Origin: Candidatus Eisenbacteria bacterium
Lineage (GTDB): Bacteria; Eisenbacteria; RBG-16-71-46; CAIMUX01; JAHJDP01
NCBI GenBank assembly: GCA_018831195.1
Contig: JAHJDP010000046.1
Coordinates: 1 to 64,000, forward strand
Direction: 5' to 3'
Length of the DNA: 64,000 nucleotides
Under the pieces are notes generated by a model that saw only the letters and a list, made by a program, of their open reading frames with translations, was not told the origin of the DNA and searched no databases. The position numbers and the translations under genes are program-made. This document shows, one piece after another, positions 63,101-64,000 of the stretch. Every line of letters starts with the position of its first letter. The stretch's first letter is position 1.

Positions 63101-64000
63101 GAAGGACCCCGCTCTTGAGGAGGAATAACGGCCGCCGAGGGTCGCGTCCCCTAAAGCGCCGCGAAGGGTGACCCCGGAAACCTCGGTTTCACTTGTCGCG
63201 CGCTGCACGCGAATCGTCGCCTCGGGCTTCGACGGGGGCTTTGCCACAGTGTCTCCCCCCGTTTCTACAATATAGATGGGAGCCATGTGCACGGTGAGGG
63301 TATCCGACAACAGAAGCTCGGCACAGGTCTGCGCCATGAGGCCCATGGCGTCGACTTCGAGTTCCAGGGATGCCGCCTCCCCGGGCCGGAGCTGATAATG
63401 AACTCTCACCTCATCCACGGTCAGGGATCCGAAACGAAGCGCTGCCAGAAGATCTGTTTCAACTGCGGGAGCCTTTGTTGAACCCGTTACAACCGCCTTC
63501 AGATCGGCGAAGAGGCTGTCAGGCCAGGATGCCTCAGGCCGCAATCTCTGCAGCAGGGCCGTTCCGCGCAGATGCGCCTCGGCCTGCGCCCAAATGGAAT
63601 CGGGAGCCAAAGTACCGAAGGCATCGATATGCATGTCCGAAAAAGCCAGCGATAGTGTATCGGCTTGGAAGGTGTCATTGCGATAAGAGAGTGACGCCCG
63701 CCCGCCATCGATCCATGAATTGGGAGCGATCTCGATTCGCAGGGAGGTCTCCGGTTTGAGCCCTACCTTTACGGTCCCTTTGCCCGAGATTTTGATACCT
63801 TCGAGTGGAGGAAGCCCCTGCACAAAGCCGGCGAGTTCGGGAATTGCAGAGATGTCCTGAATCCCGGGTGTGTGGAGAACGAGGTCGACGTCAAGCGTCT
63901 CAGGCATGATGCCTTTGCGATCCACCCGGATCGACAGGTCAACACCCCACGCATTGTCGTCTAGGACGCCTTCTTCGCCCGAGAGGACGATCCTGATCCT
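60200..64000 (-). CDS. tamB: Translocation and assembly module protein TamB, 5'-truncated
   Basis: Open from the right edge of the window; at least 1266 residues are visible and the N-terminal anchor lies outside. Long beta-rich repeats carry AsmA/TamB features. The DUF490/TamB domain forms the C-terminal 350 residues: GRTLPTITGELSAVRGQLIFLGRTFSIDSGKVVFFGGDEIDPSIDL, SRAIDVAASYPLAKLEERLSRSLGVD, and the terminal FYINLEYMLSQHFKLQTLTGTQGTSGIEVGWSK. It is a periplasm-spanning lipid-transport or outer-membrane-assembly bridge. No BamA/TamA partner is in view. Confidence 0.93.
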   Translation of the reverse strand, partial: RIRIVLSGEEGVLDDNAWGVDLSIRVDRKGIMPETLDVDLVLHTPGIQDISAIPELAGFVQGLPPLEGIKISGKGTVKVGLKPETSLRIEIAPNSWIDGGRASLSYRNDTFQADTLSLAFSDMHIDAFGTLAPDSIWAQAEAHLRGTALLQRLRPEASWPDSLFADLKAVVTGSTKAPAVETDLLAALRFGSLTVDEVRVHYQLRPGEAASLELEVDAMGLMAQTCAELLLSDTLTVHMAPIYIVETGGDTVAKPPSKPEATIRVQRATSETEVSGVTLRGALGDATLGGRYSSSRAGSFRLSWSWPEPPRLLMSRLPLENHVRDSLAARWRRNEMFNIIADGTFTIKGDQRNLQAGGRFILPGPRVWGPLFLPPQAQIGDLGPVRGRFHIASRNEPAESSVAATLDLKETDWIEDGRIVVETNGTVTSIDTLSLRLDGLDLKAEGAIFADSLSLEAQLEAANEGLLRRALGDSTLNASVSVHANLSGAMKSPNVKVGFKGGGSYRRYAVPEISGDLSYQHGRVETQMTAGKGVDLDRIRLDKVTVRAASGADSLLPIQLTLMASGPDLEMFNVLRVHIRPDLAVDLDSLRWVVRGRDLTSLHPFRFGFDQASHTLSISQLDLRGGMGQVRADGFLAPDSSNLRVEIATLLPEKPPFLNLPADLWPQKLDMTLEAHGRNELHGDIEITGFHLADRRDLAARLILDAHEGAVRGSLSVGNASGILLSGKTALPMILSIHPFHSDFGAGDLFAELTLKNAPIPLEYLAAGAEEEKRIVKLDGRVVLGGTLGKPTGELTLRAAFPGWPRLSSYSLNASGELNGSAAADSNSWAHGFTGEPATMRMAMLSPLTSSVTFLKDNKEILTAKAGLPIRFSLHPYTFLIPEGRPMEASVNAEKLDLSDFNGLLPPDVEIGGNVGLQLTASGPANNPDLSGGLLARKFRVSTADGSRTVADATVKLSGTGRKPEIEGQIEILNGVIRIPEEKRALHPIDGEALLWGVEGLHPVSLEESSPGSPGKPKADGMSEPPKLLEMNLNVAVSIPSGLWIRGRGLDVELAGELNVAQKGRTLPTITGELSAVRGQLIFLGRTFSIDSGKVVFFGGDEIDPSIDLVLSARVGDAVITTLFSGTAQQPELAFSSDPEMTEGDIMAFLLFGRPLGELSSNQMDLLQSRAIDVAASYPLAKLEERLSRSLGVDMMSIRRAEGTDTQSTLIVGKYLTPRALLKYEQALDSATSFYINLEYMLSQHFKLQTLTGTQGTSGIEVGWSK

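Noticed and set aside
1-64000. CRISPR array, prophage or intact insertion sequence
   Set aside because: No regularly spaced repeats, transposase genes or phage structural genes were found on reading both strands.

Overview
The window reads as a chromosomal segment of a Gram-negative bacterium, probably from the FCB-related candidate phyla (Eisenbacteria, Latescibacteria or Krumholzibacteria-like). This placement is inference. It rests on secreted proteins ending in FlgD-like/T9SS-type C-terminal Ig domains, outer-membrane machinery (an OprP-like porin, TamB), lipoproteins, and a moderately GC-rich genome with frequent GTG/TTG starts.

Region 1 (1-17331) is a nearly canonical str-S10-spc-alpha super-operon, all on the + strand: tuf (5' truncated), rpsJ, rplC, rplD, rplW, rplB, rpsS, rplV, rpsC, rplP, rpmC, rpsQ, rplN, rplX, rplE, rpsN (zinc type), rpsH, rplF, rplR, rpsE, rpmD, rplO, secY, adk, map, infA, rpmJ, rpsM, rpsK, rpsD, rpoA, rplQ. 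A tRNA-Asn(GTT) and a strong terminator hairpin follow. Oddities are a Lys/Ala-rich N-terminal extension on L5, an acidic tail on RpoA, a Lys-rich tail on L17, and several nested starts.

Region 2 (17382-33825) is accessory and envelope-related: a secreted Ntn-type (C59-like) hydrolase with a TPR tail; a FlgD-like secreted protein, a Cthe_2159-type beta-helix protein and a CotH-kinase lipoprotein; a DUF4143 ATPase remnant; a heterodimeric ABC exporter; a beta-helix lipoprotein; a frameshifted deacetylase-like gene; an RRM protein with a small basic protein; and a putative HExxH lipoprotein.

Region 3 (33822-36513, - strand) is a compact ATP-grasp cassette: an RLAN-domain protein, a RimK-like ATP-grasp ligase and a GNAT-C39 peptidase fusion.

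Region 4 (36663-45393, - strand) is a seven-gene, tightly overlapping operon. It encodes a CysA ATPase fused to tandem universal-stress-protein domains, an OprP-like porin, a sulfate-binding protein, CysT and CysW permeases, a membrane histidine kinase and a PhoB/OmpR-type regulator. About 90 bp upstream lie four hexamer direct repeats at 11-12 bp spacing that look like a Pho-box-style operator, so the operon may control itself.

Region 5 (45609-53909) holds a DUF2147 protein and a beta-barrel candidate. These are followed by an N-formylglutamate amidohydrolase, a DUF1704 (QEGLA/MATCAP-like) metallopeptidase and a GshB-like ATP-grasp ligase in coupled order, then DUF432 and MscS.

Region 6 (53968-64000) has gapA with two peptidoglycan enzymes (an L,D-transpeptidase and an M15 peptidase carrying a dockerin-like calcium loop), a chalcone-isomerase-like protein, DUF502, a CaCA exchanger and the 3' part of tamB. 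No CRISPR array, intact insertion sequence or prophage was seen.
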